From Acidimicrobiia bacterium (GTDB lineage Bacteria; Actinomycetota; Acidimicrobiia; IMCC26256; PALSA-610), in assembly GCA_027494135.1 (NCBI GenBank), contig JAOSJK010000001.1, forward strand, positions 1,343,378 through 1,407,377: a stretch of 64,000 nt of DNA, written 5' to 3'. The notes under the pieces were generated by a model. That model saw only the letters and a list, made by a program, of their open reading frames with translations. It was not told the DNA's origin and ran no database searches. This document shows, one piece after another, positions 1-9,121 of this stretch; position 1 is the stretch's first letter; every line of letters starts with the position of its first letter. The position numbers and the translations under genes are program-made.

Positions 1-46
1 TCTTGTGCGCATCGGTCATTGTGGACTTCTTGGCTCTGGGTGACAT
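1..46 (-). CDS. Start of an unidentified protein (cut by window edge)
   Basis: Only the first 15 codons are present, reading MSPRAKKSTMTDAHK on the minus strand. The ATG at 46 is preceded, with a 6-nt spacer, by GGAGG (complement of 53-57), so the start is well placed. The basic N-terminus suggests a soluble, perhaps nucleic-acid-associated protein, but no function can be assigned from so little. It is divergent from purL. Confidence 0.5.
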   Translation of the reverse strand, partial: MSPRAKKSTMTDAHK

Positions 47-327
47 CTCCGACCTCCGAATTCGACGTATTGCTTAGGGACCATTACTAGCACATCATTC
101 CGGCGAGAGCGCTGTCGCCAGGGGTCTCATGCAGCGATTTGATCGCCGGTGAGGACCCGTGAATCGACGAGAAGCGTCCCGGCTCATAGGTTCATAGTGA
201 GTCCCCCGAGAGACCGAAGTGGCAAGCGGTCCGCATCGCCGCGGCGCCGTGCTCCGAGAGCGGCCGCTGCGCGACAAGAGCTCTCGCGGCGTGATCCCGA
301 CGGAGGGGTCCGGGTAGTCTCGGCTCG
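47..327. other. Divergent intergenic region upstream of purL
   Basis: About 280 bases between the minus-strand start at 46 and purL. I find no convincing ORF, RNA or operator. TTGCTT (70-75) and TACTAG (85-90) look like promoter hexamers but are far too close together to be a pair. GGAGG near 301 is too far from the purL ATG to be its ribosome binding site. Confidence 0.4.
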
Positions 328-2634
328 ATGGAGCCGTTGCATCGACAGCTCGGGATGACCGACGACGAGCTCGACGCCGTGATCGCCGAGCTCGGCCGCG
401 ACCCCACCGACCTCGAGCTCGCCATGTACTCCGTCATGTGGTCGGAGCACTGCTCGTACAAGTCGTCGCGCACTCACCTCAAGCGGTTCCCGACGGATGC
501 GCCGTGGGTCCTCGTAGGGCCTGGGGAGGGTGCCGGAGTGATCGACGTCGGTGACGGACTCGCGGTGGCGATCCGCATCGAGAGCCACAACCATCCGTCC
601 GCCGTCGAGCCGTATCAGGGCGCGGCGACCGGCGTCGGGGGATCATCCGCGACGTCTTCTCGATGGGTGGCGCCCCATCGCCTTGATGGATCCGCTGCGA
701 TTCGGCACTCTCGACGATGCGCGCACCCGGTACCTCTTCGAGGGCGTCGTCTCGGGGATCTCCGGCTACGGCAACTCGGTCGGTGTCCCGACCGTCGGAG
801 GTGAGGTCGTCTTCGACGACTGCTATCGCGACAATCCGCTCGTCAACGTCTTCTGCCTCGGAGTCCTACCTCACGATCGGCTGGTGCTGGCCCGCGCCGA
901 GGGTCCGGGGAACCTCGCGGTGCTCCTCGGCTCCGCCACCGGGCGCGACGGCATCGGCGGCGCGAGCGTGCTCGCCAGCGCGGGCTTCGCAGAGGGTCCG
1001 ACGAGAAGCGGCCCTCCGTCCAGGTTGGCGACCCGTTCGAAGAGAAGCGGCTGATCGAGGCCTGCCTGGAGCTCCTCGATCGGGGGCTGGCGGTCGGCGT
1101 CCAGGATCTGGGCGCGGCCGGGATCTCCTGCGCGGCGTCGGAGACAGCAGCGAAGGCGGGCGCCGGAATGGACGTCGACTGCGCGCGTGTCGCTCGCCGC
1201 GAACCGTCGATGAACCCGATCGAGCTGCTCACCTCGGAGAGCCAGGAGCGGATGCTCGCGATCATCGAGCCCGAGCGGCTCGACGAGGTGCTCGAGCTCG
1301 CAGGGCGATGGGAGGTACGGGCGACCGTCGTCGGGCGCGTAACCGACTCCGGCCGCTTCCGGGTCTACGACGGTCTCTTCGACGCGATCGGAGTTCCGGG
1401 GCAGAACCCCCTGCCGCCACCGGGCGATGCGCCGCCTGCAGTCTCATCCGATCGCGAACCGATCGCCGACGTCCCCGCAGGCAGCCTCGGCGACGGACCC
1501 GTGATCCGACGCCCCTTCGAGCGCCCCGGCTACCAGGACGCCCTGCAGGAGCGTGACCCGCGTGCACCTCTGGCCGAGAGGTTCCCCGCTGGTGCCGACC
1601 TCGCCGGGGAGCTGCGTGCACTGCTCTCTACCCCGACGATCGCCGACAAGTCGTGGGTGTACAGCCAGTACGACCACCAGCTCTTCCTGAACACCGTCGT
1701 CGGGCCGGGTGGCGATGCTGCAGTGCTGCGCCTGAAGGGCACCGGCAAGGCGCTCGCCCTCTCGACGGACGGGAAGGCGCGCTTCTGTCGTCTCGACCCG
1801 CGCACTGGCGGGCGACTCGTCGTCATAGAGGCCGCCCGCAACGTCGCGGGCTCAGGCGCCCGACCGCTGGCGCTGGTCAACTGCCTCAACTTCGGGAACC
1901 CCGAGCACCCCGACGTCATGTGGCAGTTCGCGGAGGTCGTCGAGGGCATATCGGAGACGTGCGAGGCACTCGGCATCCCCGTGATCGGAGGCAACGTCTC
2001 GTTCTACAACGAGTCGCGCGGCGAGAACATCGACCCCACGCCGGTTGTGGCCGTCGTCGGCCTGATCGACAATCTCGACGGTCCGCCACCCGCCGCCGCT
2101 CTGACGGACGGACAGAAGCTGATGGTCCTCGGAGCGACCGCGCCCGAGCTCGGCGGATCCGAGTGGGCCGCGGTAGTGCACGGTCTCGACGGCGGCATGC
2201 CGCCGATCGCGGATCTCGACGCCGCCGTCCGGCTCCACGGACTCGTGAGCGCGCTCTCCGCCGAACGAGCGGTGGCGGGAGTGCACGACTGCTCCGAGGG
2301 CGGCCTGGCCGTCGCGCTGGCGGAGATGGCGTTCGCCGGCGCGTGCGGGTTCACGGTCGACGTTGCATGTGTGCCATGTGCGGGCTCTACGACTCCAGCG
2401 GAGGTCTGCTTCTCCGAGTCGGCGTCACGGGTGGTGCTGGCGGTCGAACCGGTCGCCGTCGAAGAGGTGCTCGCTCGGGCCGAGGGTGCCGGCGTACCGG
2501 CGGCAGTCGTCGGCGATGCCGGCGGCGGCCGGCTGATCGCGACCGGAGCGTTCGACATCGCTCTCGAGGATGCGGAGAGCGCCTGGCGCGAAGCCATCCC
2601 CGCGGCCCTCGGCGTCACAGCCACCAGCCCATGA
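328..2634 (+). CDS. purL: Phosphoribosylformylglycinamidine synthase II (three apparent frameshifts)
   Basis: Catalyses the ATP-dependent FGAR to FGAM step of purine synthesis. The N-terminus carries [12 protein letters not shown] (about residues 37-48) and ESHNHPS (85-91), both PurL signatures; the C-terminal half has NCLNFGNPE and GGNVSFYNE. Read literally the gene is in three pieces. A missing G in the run at 637-641, a missing C at 673-676 and a missing base near 994-996 each shift frame by -1, and the sum restores the original frame. With the three bases added the product is about 769 residues, normal for the single-chain actinobacterial form. Conserved residues continue across every break, which argues for sequencing errors rather than decay. 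It is followed by purF and purM in the same direction. Confidence 0.95.
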
Positions 2635-2746
2635 GCCCGACCGGGATGGAGCCGGAGGTGCAACGCTCTGTGAGCCCGCCCCCCACAAGCACCGCCGCTC
2701 CGCCCGAGACCGGATCCACCCGTCAGGGCGTGGGATACTGGCGGAG

Positions 2747-4192
2747 GTGAGTGAGCAGATCCGCGAGGCCTGCGGCGTCTTCGGCGTCTACGCACCCGGT
2801 CAGCCGGTGTCGAACCTCGCGTACCTCGGACTCTACGCGCTGCAGCACCGTGGGCAGGAGTCCGCGGGCATAGCAGTGAGCGACGGCGACACGATCACCG
2901 CAGTGAAGGACATGGGCCTGGTGAGCCAGGTCTTCGACGAGCGGAGCCTCGCCTCGCTCGACGGGCACCTCGCTATCGGCCATGTGCGGTACTCCACGAC
3001 GGGGTCTTCTACCTGGCGCAACGCCCAGCCGGTGTACCGGTCTGTCGGCGACGTCGGCTTCGCGCTCGGGCACAACGGCAACCTGGTCAATGCAACAGCG
3101 CTCTCCGCAGACCTGGGAATGCTGCCCGGCGTCCTCACCTCCGACAGCGAGCTGATCGGCGAGATGCTGGCGCGGCACTACGGCCCCGAGCCGCGCTCCG
3201 ACGGTCGCGACCTCGAGCACGCTCTACTGCAGGTCCTCCCCGTTCTCGAGGGTGCCTTCTCGCTCGTCCTGATGGACGAAGCACATCTCTTCGGAGTGCG
3301 CGATCGGCACGGGATACGGCCTCTCGTGCTCGGGCGGACGGAGGGCGGTTGGGTTCTCGCGAGCGAGACCTCCGCGCTCGACATCGTCGGCGCGCACTTC
3401 GTGCGCGACGTCGATCCAGGTGAGCTCGTGGCGATCGACGCGAACGGAGTGCGCTCCATCCGATACGCGGAGCCCGACCCGAGGCTCTGCATCTTCGAGT
3501 TCGTCTACATCGCGCGGCCCGACACGATCCTGTACGGGCAGAGCGTCCATGCTGCGCGGCAGCGGATGGGTGAGGAGCTCGCACGACAGGCGCCTGCACC
3601 CGCCGACATGGTCATGCCCGTACCGGAGTCCGGTGTCCCGGCGGCACAGGGGTTCGCCCGCGCTTCGGGCATCCCCTACGGCGACGGGTTCGTGAAGAAC
3701 CGCTACGTCGGTCGCACCTTCATCCAGCCGAGCCAGCGCGAGCGCGGGTCGGGCGTGCGGGTGAAGCTCAACCCGATCCGGGCGAACATCAAGGGGAAGC
3801 GGCTGGCGGTGGTCGACGACTCGATCGTCCGCGGAACCACGACCCGCCAGATCATGGCGGTGCTGCGCGAGGCCGGCGCGGCCGAGGTGCACTTGCGGGT
3901 CTCGTCGCCGCCGTACCGGTGGCCGTGCTTCTACGGCCTCGACACGGGTAGGCGTTCGGAGCTTCTGGCCGCCGACATGTCGGTGGGTGAGATCGCTGAG
4001 TACCTGCAGGTCGACTCCCTCGCGTACCTGGAGCTCGACAGGCTCGTGGCTGCGACCGGCGTGACCTCCGAGGCGTTCTGCGATGCCTGCTTCACGGGCG
4101 AGTACCCGGTCCCGGTCCCCGACCACGACACCAAGCTGGCTCTCGAGCCGGCCGAGGAGCCGCGTCTACCGGGCACCGTCGAGCTCGCCTGA
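2747..4192 (+). CDS. purF: Amidophosphoribosyltransferase
   Basis: Commits PRPP to purine synthesis by making 5-phosphoribosylamine from glutamine. From GTG at 2747 the protein has 481 residues. Cys9 in REACGVFG is the expected glutaminase nucleophile after removal of a short propeptide. The PRPP loop VVDDSIVRGTTT lies near residues 355-367. Cysteines in RLCIFEF, WPCFYGL and the CDACF pair near the C-terminus match the iron-sulfur ligands of the Bacillus-type enzyme. GGAG abuts the GTG, so the start is not certain. It lies 112 nt after purL and 15 nt before purM. Confidence 0.95.
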   Translation: MSEQIREACGVFGVYAPGQPVSNLAYLGLYALQHRGQESAGIAVSDGDTITAVKDMGLVSQVFDERSLASLDGHLAIGHVRYSTTGSSTWRNAQPVYRSVGDVGFALGHNGNLVNATALSADLGMLPGVLTSDSELIGEMLARHYGPEPRSDGRDLEHALLQVLPVLEGAFSLVLMDEAHLFGVRDRHGIRPLVLGRTEGGWVLASETSALDIVGAHFVRDVDPGELVAIDANGVRSIRYAEPDPRLCIFEFVYIARPDTILYGQSVHAARQRMGEELARQAPAPADMVMPVPESGVPAAQGFARASGIPYGDGFVKNRYVGRTFIQPSQRERGSGVRVKLNPIRANIKGKRLAVVDDSIVRGTTTRQIMAVLREAGAAEVHLRVSSPPYRWPCFYGLDTGRRSELLAADMSVGEIAEYLQVDSLAYLELDRLVAATGVTSEAFCDACFTGEYPVPVPDHDTKLALEPAEEPRLPGTVELA

Positions 4193-4207
4193 TCAGGAGC
4201 GGGATTC

Positions 4208-5284
4208 ATGAGCGACGACTCCGACGGCCCCGACGACTCCGACGGCGCGGATCGGCCGCTCACCTACCGCGCTGCGGGGGTCGACATCGGGGCGGGCGAG
4301 AAGGCCGTCGAGCTAATCAAGGAACACGTCCGGTCGACCTTCAGACCGGAGGTCGTCGGTGACATCGGCGGATTCGGTGGGCTCTTCGCCCTCGACTGGC
4401 GCTCGTACCGCGATCCGCTGCTCGTGTCGTCGACCGACGGCGTGGGTACGAAGTCGCTCATCGCGCAGCTGACGGGTCGACGCGACACGATCGGAATCGA
4501 CCTGGTCGCCATGTCGGTCGACGACATCGCAGTGCAGGGTGCCGAGCCGCTCTTCTTCCTCGACTACATCTCGGTCGGCAAGTTGGTCCCCGAAGAGGTC
4601 GACGACATCGTTGCGGGCGTCGCCGAGGGGTGCCGTCAGGCCCGCTGCGCACTGCTCGGCGGCGAGATGTCGGAGCACCCGGGGATCATGGAGCCCGGAG
4701 AGTTCGACCTGGTCGGATTCGCCGTCGGGGTCGTCGAGCGATCGCGGGTGCTGCCGTCGGGTGTCAGGGCCGGGGATCGCATCGTGGGCTTCGGGAGCCC
4801 CGGTCTCCGCTGCAACGGTTACTCGCTGGCCCGCGCTGCGTTGCTCGAGCAGGCGGGCCGGCGGCTGGACGACCGCGCCTGGGCAGGCGCGCACCACGAC
4901 CTCGCCGACGAGCTACTGCGCCCCAGCGTCATCTACGCGCCGGCGATGCAGACTCTCACGCGGCACGTGGAGGTGCACGCGTTCGCACACATCACGGGTG
5001 GCGGCATCCCCGGCAACCTCGAGCGGGTGCTGCCCGAGCGGTGCGACGGAATCGTGAGGCGCGGCGGATGGGAGGAGCCGCGGATCTTCGGTGAGATCCA
5101 GAGTGCCGGGATGATCCCCGACGCCGAGATGGAGCAGGTGTTCAACCTCGGTTTGGGGATGCTCGCGGTCGTCCCGAGTGGTGACGAGCTGAAGGCGGTC
5201 GACGCGATACGGGTGGCCGGGCACGACGCATGGATGGTCGGAGAGATCGTGACCGGAACCGGCAAGGCGCACGTGGAGCGCTGA
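4208..5284 (+). CDS. purM: Phosphoribosylformylglycinamidine cyclo-ligase (AIR synthetase)
   Basis: Converts FGAM to AIR, the step after PurL. 358 residues, intact. SSTDGVGTKS and GGGIPGNLERVLP are family signatures, and the MSVDDIAVQGAEPLFFLDY stretch is the conserved core. ATG at 4208 follows AGGAGC at good spacing. The N-terminal 18 residues are acidic, Asp/Ser-rich and outside the conserved domain. Last gene of the purL-purF-purM run. Confidence 0.97.
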   Translation: MSDDSDGPDDSDGADRPLTYRAAGVDIGAGEKAVELIKEHVRSTFRPEVVGDIGGFGGLFALDWRSYRDPLLVSSTDGVGTKSLIAQLTGRRDTIGIDLVAMSVDDIAVQGAEPLFFLDYISVGKLVPEEVDDIVAGVAEGCRQARCALLGGEMSEHPGIMEPGEFDLVGFAVGVVERSRVLPSGVRAGDRIVGFGSPGLRCNGYSLARAALLEQAGRRLDDRAWAGAHHDLADELLRPSVIYAPAMQTLTRHVEVHAFAHITGGGIPGNLERVLPERCDGIVRRGGWEEPRIFGEIQSAGMIPDAEMEQVFNLGLGMLAVVPSGDELKAVDAIRVAGHDAWMVGEIVTGTGKAHVER

Positions 5285-5318
5285 TCGGCGCGGCCGAGAC
5301 AGCGACGGATTCCGCCCC

Positions 5319-5669
5319 TCACTCCAGCCAGCACGCCTCCACCCAGGTCCATCGACTGCACGCCGGGCAGGTCATCCGGTGCTTGAATCGCCGTCCCGGC
5401 AACGGGACGACGAACCCGAGGGGGAGGTTGAGCAGGGCGAAGTCGAAGTATGTGACGCGGGTGCGCGCGTTGCAGGACGAGCACTCGACCACGAGGGTCC
5501 CCGGGCGCGGCGGATCGTGAGGCGCGGTGCGCTCGGGCGGGGTCGTCGCCGTCGGTACCGCGCCGGCACCCGGATCCTCCGAGGCAGCCGAGAAGATCGC
5601 GCGCTTCCCCGACGGATCGCGTCCCGATCGTTCGGACCGCGTGTTGAAGTCGCGCAGGTTCCCCGTCAC
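5319..5669 (-). CDS. Small zinc-ribbon protein next to ParA
   Basis: 116 residues from a GTG at 5669 that overlaps the parA stop by 4 nt (GTGA), so the two are probably translationally coupled. The N-terminal half is low-complexity. The C-terminal half has CSSC, a hydrophobic stretch (YFDFALLNLPLGFVVPL) and CPAC, a two-CxxC arrangement typical of a zinc ribbon. I do not recognise the family. Its position in a parA transcript suggests it acts with the ATPase, but nothing else supports that. Confidence 0.7.
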   Translation of the reverse strand: MTGNLRDFNTRSERSGRDPSGKRAIFSAASEDPGAGAVPTATTPPERTAPHDPPRPGTLVVECSSCNARTRVTYFDFALLNLPLGFVVPLPGRRFKHRMTCPACSRWTWVEACWLE

Positions 5670-6532
5670 GGTGCCTCGGCTCCGAGATCGGCGTGCAGGA
5701 CGGCGGCGATCGCGCGGTACGCGGCGCTCCCCGCCGACCTGGGCGCGTGTTCGAGGATGGAGAGGCCGCGCCCCGGTGCCTCGGCGAACCTCACGGACTT
5801 CGGGATCGGTGGGTCGAGAACCTCGAGTCCGAATCTTGTCCGAACGTCGTCGAGGACCTCGCGGCCGTGGCGCGTGCGCGCGTCGTACATCGTCGCGACG
5901 ACCCCGCGCACGGTGATGCCCGGGTTCGTGAGCTCGCGCACGTCGTCGATGGTCTCGAGGAGCTGAGCGACGCCGCGGTGGCTCAACGCCTCGCACTGGA
6001 GAGGGATGAGGACGCCGGTCGCCGCTGTGAGACCGTTGACCGTCAGGACCCCCAACGAGGGTGGGCAGTCGACTAGCACCGTGTCGAAGGCATCGGGGAG
6101 CGAGGCGAGTGCCCGGGCGAGAACGTGCTCGCGGCCGGTCCGGGTGAGCAGGTGCACCTCGGAGCCGGCGAGGTCGATCGTCGCGGGGAGCAGCGACAAG
6201 GCGCCGGCTTCGAGCACGATGTCCTCGGCCTTGTTCCGACCGAGGGCCACGTCGTGGAAGCTCAGCGCGATGGCGTCGGGGTCGAGGCCGAGAGACCACG
6301 TGAGGCAGGCCTGAGGGTCGAGGTCGACCAGGAGGACTCGCTCGCCGAGGTCTGCGAGGGCGACGCCGAGGGTGTGGACGGTGGTGGTCTTGGCCACACC
6401 GCCCTTCTGGTTGGCGACGGCCAGCACGCGGGGCACAGTCTCGGAGTCTAAGTGCGCAGGCGCCTGTGTGGTCAGGGCACTTGGTAGCGATCTCCCGACG
6501 GAGGGCCCGTCGGGCGACCGGTCAGCGCTCAT
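5666..6532 (-). CDS. parA: ParA/Soj-family ATPase
   Basis: Deviant Walker ATPase of the ParA/MinD class, 288 residues. KGGVAKTTT is the Walker A' motif with its signature lysine, DLDPQACLTWSLG is switch I, and VLVDCPPSLG is Walker B. The first about 35 residues are not conserved, so a GTG before PRVLAVANQ may be the real start. There is no ParB homologue beside it, so this may be an orphan ParA that positions another cargo rather than the chromosomal segregation copy. It is divergent from bldC. Confidence 0.88.
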   Translation of the reverse strand: MSADRSPDGPSVGRSLPSALTTQAPAHLDSETVPRVLAVANQKGGVAKTTTVHTLGVALADLGERVLLVDLDPQACLTWSLGLDPDAIALSFHDVALGRNKAEDIVLEAGALSLLPATIDLAGSEVHLLTRTGREHVLARALASLPDAFDTVLVDCPPSLGVLTVNGLTAATGVLIPLQCEALSHRGVAQLLETIDDVRELTNPGITVRGVVATMYDARTRHGREVLDDVRTRFGLEVLDPPIPKSVRFAEAPGRGLSILEHAPRSAGSAAYRAIAAVLHADLGAEAP

Positions 6533-6731
6533 TCCTGACCCGGCGCAAACGTGCTATCGACGCGGTGGGCCGCGAAGTGTACGGTTATGGCGCAATGTGT
6601 ACGGCCCGGGCGTGCGCGAGAGGCACCCGGACGCAAGACGAGGGCGTGGGCGCCCCTCGGGAGCTCGTGTCGTGGGGAGGCGGTCTCCGACAGCCCACGT
6701 AACGGCCCCGAGGATCAAGGCGGACGAGCAG

Positions 6732-6929
6732 ATGCAGCAGCACGAAGATGACGCCCTTCTCACCCCGTCGGAGGTAGCGGCAATGTTCCGCGTGAACCCC
6801 AAGACGGTCACCCGATGGGCCCGCGCCGGGAAGATCTCGGCGATTCGGACCCTCGGTGGACACCGACGGTTCCGTGCGAGCGAGATCCGACACTTCTTGG
6901 AGCGAGTCGAGGAGGGCGAGTCGGTCTGA
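6732..6929 (+). CDS. bldC: BldC-like MerR-type DNA-binding protein
   Basis: 65 residues made of a single winged helix-turn-helix: LLTPSEVAAMFRVNPKTVTR then a recognition wing ending IRTLGGHRRFR. This is very close to Streptomyces BldC (68 residues), which controls developmental timing. I start it at ATG 6732, the first Met before the conserved core. In-frame codons upstream look non-coding. An orthologous role is likely, but its target genes cannot be inferred here. Confidence 0.88.
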   Translation: MQQHEDDALLTPSEVAAMFRVNPKTVTRWARAGKISAIRTLGGHRRFRASEIRHFLERVEEGESV

Positions 6930-7048
6930 CGCCGGCTCAACGCTCGGGCGTTGCCCGGGCGGTTCATTCCCCACACCCGCAGCGCTCGCTGAGGACGACC
7001 CGGTGGCGATGAGGCTCCCGGCCATCCGGCCGGCGTCGCGTCGCCACC

Positions 7049-7093
7049 GTGTCGCGTGCAGTGGTGTCGCGTGCAGTGGTGTCGCGTGCGGTG
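7049..7093. repeat. Three tandem copies of a 15-bp unit
   Basis: GTGTCGCGTGCAGTG occurs at 7049-7063 and 7064-7078, and again at 7079-7093 with one A to G change. The array runs up to and just into the 3' end of tRNA-Phe (minus strand), so it occupies the immediate downstream flank of that gene. No function is evident. Confidence 0.85.
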
Positions 7094-7164
7094 GCCGGGA
7101 CCGGCGTCGATCCGGTGACCTCGCGCTTTTCAGGCGCGCGCTCTGCCAACTGAGCTACCCGGCC
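7092..7164 (-). tRNA. tRNA-Phe (GAA)
   Basis: 73-nt cloverleaf on the minus strand. Acceptor GGCCGGG (5' end at 7164) pairs with CCCGGCC and the discriminator is A. The anticodon loop CTGAAAA gives anticodon GAA. CCA is not encoded. Last of a Glu-Asp-Phe cluster on this strand. Confidence 0.95.
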
Positions 7165-7192
7165 CGGGGTGGGAGGGTTCTCCCCCCCCTGG

Positions 7193-7267
7193 CGGTCCTG
7201 ACGGGATTTGAACCCGCGGCCTCCGCCTTGACAGGGCGGCGTGCACTCCAAACTGCACCACAGGACC
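7193..7267 (-). tRNA. tRNA-Asp (GTC)
   Basis: 75-nt cloverleaf. Acceptor GGTCCTG/CAGGACC with discriminator G, D-stem GTGC/GCAC, and anticodon loop CTGTCAA giving GTC. The bases following the discriminator (7192-7190, complement) read CCA, unlike the other three tRNAs here; this may be chance. Confidence 0.95.
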
Positions 7268-7302
7268 TTGCCGGCGCCGGTCGGATGACCGTCGCCGTGG
7301 TG

Positions 7303-7375
7303 TGCCCCCAGGGGAGTTCGAATCCCCGTTACCGCCTTGAAAGGGCGGCGTCCTAGGCCACTAGACGATGGGGGC
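7303..7375 (-). tRNA. tRNA-Glu (TTC)
   Basis: 73-nt cloverleaf. Acceptor GCCCCCA/TGGGGGC with discriminator A, anticodon loop CTTTCAA giving TTC. No encoded CCA. First gene of the Glu-Asp-Phe cluster. Charged tRNA-Glu is also the substrate of HemA encoded later in this window. Confidence 0.95.
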
Positions 7376-7548
7376 TCGGCTCCACCGGAGCCCGCGAATC
7401 GTAGCAGCAGCGACCGCCCCGCAATCCGGTCGGCCAGGCGGCGGCGACGCTCCGGGTCTCAGGTGTGGAGGGCGCGAGGCGCGAGATGGTGCACCGGTCG
7501 GGCGCCCGGGTGCGAGTGGCGCCGGAGGGCGCCCGGTACCTTTGGCGC

Positions 7549-7947
7549 GTGCGCAACCGAGACGTCGCCCGACTGCTGGTGCTGGGTGCCGTCGTGACCG
7601 GGCTCGTGGCGTGCTCGGGTGACAACGACGGGATCGCCGAGACCGCGGCCGAGGAGGTGGCCTGCCCCCTCATGGAGCGGCTCCGGGCGGCCGGCGACAC
7701 CGTGGCGTCGGCGGACCTCTCCGATCCCGTCGCGTTCGACCAGGCGCTCGACGACGCGGTGGCCGACTACCTGTCTACTCTCGACTCTCTGGCCGAGGTC
7801 GTACCCGAGGAGCTGCAAGCGGATCTCGCCACGCTGCGCTCCTCTGTTGAGCAGCTCCGCTTCGACGACGCGGTCGCCGCCCGCGCCGCTCTCGACGGGT
7901 GGGTCGGCGGCAGGTGCGGCTCGTCGCCCACGACTGAGGCCGGGTAG
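7549..7947 (+). CDS. Small predicted lipoprotein, function unknown
   Basis: 132 residues from GTG 7549. The N-terminus is a lipoprotein signal: basic MRNRD, hydrophobic core, then lipobox LVAC about residue 21. The mature part is acidic and helical with no recognised domain and ends with a CGSS segment. Convergent with the gene at 7990-8568, separated by a very GC-rich stretch. Confidence 0.7.
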   Translation: MRNRDVARLLVLGAVVTGLVACSGDNDGIAETAAEEVACPLMERLRAAGDTVASADLSDPVAFDQALDDAVADYLSTLDSLAEVVPEELQADLATLRSSVEQLRFDDAVAARAALDGWVGGRCGSSPTTEAG

Positions 7948-7989
7948 GCCCGCGGGCCCGCTCCCGCCCGGGCCCGGCGTAGGAGGGAC

Positions 7990-8568
7990 CTAGCGGGCCT
8001 CGGCATCGCCGGCGCTGTCGGGGTCTTCGGAGAGCACGAAGACGGCGAACTCCCGGCGGCAGTACTTCTGGAAGTGCCCCCACAGGGGGAAGTACTCGGT
8101 CATGCGCGGCCAGAGCCGGGCTCGCTCCTCTCCGGTGACCATCCGTGCGACGACCGGCCAGGAGCGGTCGCGGACCTCCACCTGCCCACGAGGGGTCGCC
8201 TCGAGGTTGAGCGACCAGTTGGGGCCGCTGCCGAAACCGGCGAAGGAGCCGACGACGATCAGGTCGTCGCCGTCGGTCATGTAGTTGAGGCAGGTCGAGA
8301 AGGCGTGGCCGCTCTTGCGCCCGGTCGTCGTGAGGATGAGCACGGGCGCGCCCTGGGTCTCGTCCATGCCCTCGCCCCCGGTCGCGCGGTACGCATCGAC
8401 GTGACCGGTTCCCGCCATCCGTATGATCGAGGGGTCGCGGCTCTCGATGATCATCCGCCACTCGTCGTCGGAGATGAAGTCGGGCTTCGGTGGATGTTCC
8501 TCACCCGCCTCGATCCTGCGGAGCTGCTCCTCGGTGACCGCTTGATCGACGGGTCTCGTGTCGCTCAT
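7990..8568 (-). CDS. Deazaflavin (F420)-dependent nitroreductase-family protein
   Basis: 192 residues. The core APVLILTTTGRKSGHAFSTC followed by a GDDLIVVGSFAGF...PNWSLNLEA segment is characteristic of the Ddn/F420 split-barrel reductase family, in which GRKSG contacts the F420 phosphate. The first about 50 residues are charged. Likely an F420H2-dependent reductase of unknown substrate. The neighbours (CMD-like protein, enoyl-CoA hydratase, VOC protein) on the same strand suggest a small catabolic or detoxification set. Confidence 0.85.
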   Translation of the reverse strand: MSDTRPVDQAVTEEQLRRIEAGEEHPPKPDFISDDEWRMIIESRDPSIIRMAGTGHVDAYRATGGEGMDETQGAPVLILTTTGRKSGHAFSTCLNYMTDGDDLIVVGSFAGFGSGPNWSLNLEATPRGQVEVRDRSWPVVARMVTGEERARLWPRMTEYFPLWGHFQKYCRREFAVFVLSEDPDSAGDAEAR

Positions 8569-8601
8569 CTCATCTCCTCGGGCGTCCGCTCGAGCGGATG
8601 G

Positions 8602-9033
8602 CTAAGTGGCGTCGGGCGTGGCCGCAGCGTCGTACTCCCCGAACACCTTGCTGGCGATCCGGAAGCCCTCGATGGCTGCGGGGAATCCGGCGTAGACCGA
8701 GGTGTGCAGGATCACCTCGCATATCTGCGAGCGCGTGAGGCCCTGGTTGAGCCCGATGGAGACGTAGGCCTTGAGCTGCTCCGGTTTGTGCGTCGCGGTC
8801 AGCAGGGCGATGGTGATCATGCTGCGGTGCTTCGCATCGAGTCCCGGCCGGGACCAGACGTCGCCCATGACCGTGGAGACCGAGAAGCCGTTCCAGTCGG
8901 CGTCGATCTCGTCGGGGACCGGGAACCTGGGCAGCGTGGGGCTGCCGGAGAAGAGATCCATCGCGGTGGCGATGCCACGGGCGAACCGGTCGTCGGGCTC
9001 TCCGGTCATCGCGACCACCTCCACGACGCTCAT
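8602..9033 (-). CDS. Carboxymuconolactone decarboxylase-family protein
   Basis: 143 residues. LDAKHRSMITIALLTATHKP and LNQGLTRSQICEVILHTSVY are the conserved helices of the CMD/AhpD-like fold. There is no CxxC, so it resembles the decarboxylase type rather than the AhpD peroxidase type. It ends 33 nt before the F420-type reductase and probably shares its transcript. Substrate unknown. Confidence 0.82.
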   Translation of the reverse strand: MSVVEVVAMTGEPDDRFARGIATAMDLFSGSPTLPRFPVPDEIDADWNGFSVSTVMGDVWSRPGLDAKHRSMITIALLTATHKPEQLKAYVSIGLNQGLTRSQICEVILHTSVYAGFPAAIEGFRIASKVFGEYDAAATPDAT

Positions 9034-9121
9034 CTCGACGGTTAGTGACGTTCACCCGAGCCTATATCGGTGCTCTCGGGCACGGCGCCTCGGCCTGCGA
9101 CACCTCCGGCGCCGCCGGGCG

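Noticed and set aside
62-95. Promoter for purL
   Set aside because: TTGCTT and TACTAG are only about 9 bp apart, which cannot form a -35/-10 pair.
7946-7985. Rho-independent terminator between convergent genes
   Set aside because: The stretch is very GC-rich with partial symmetry, but no clean stem of useful length followed by a T run is visible.
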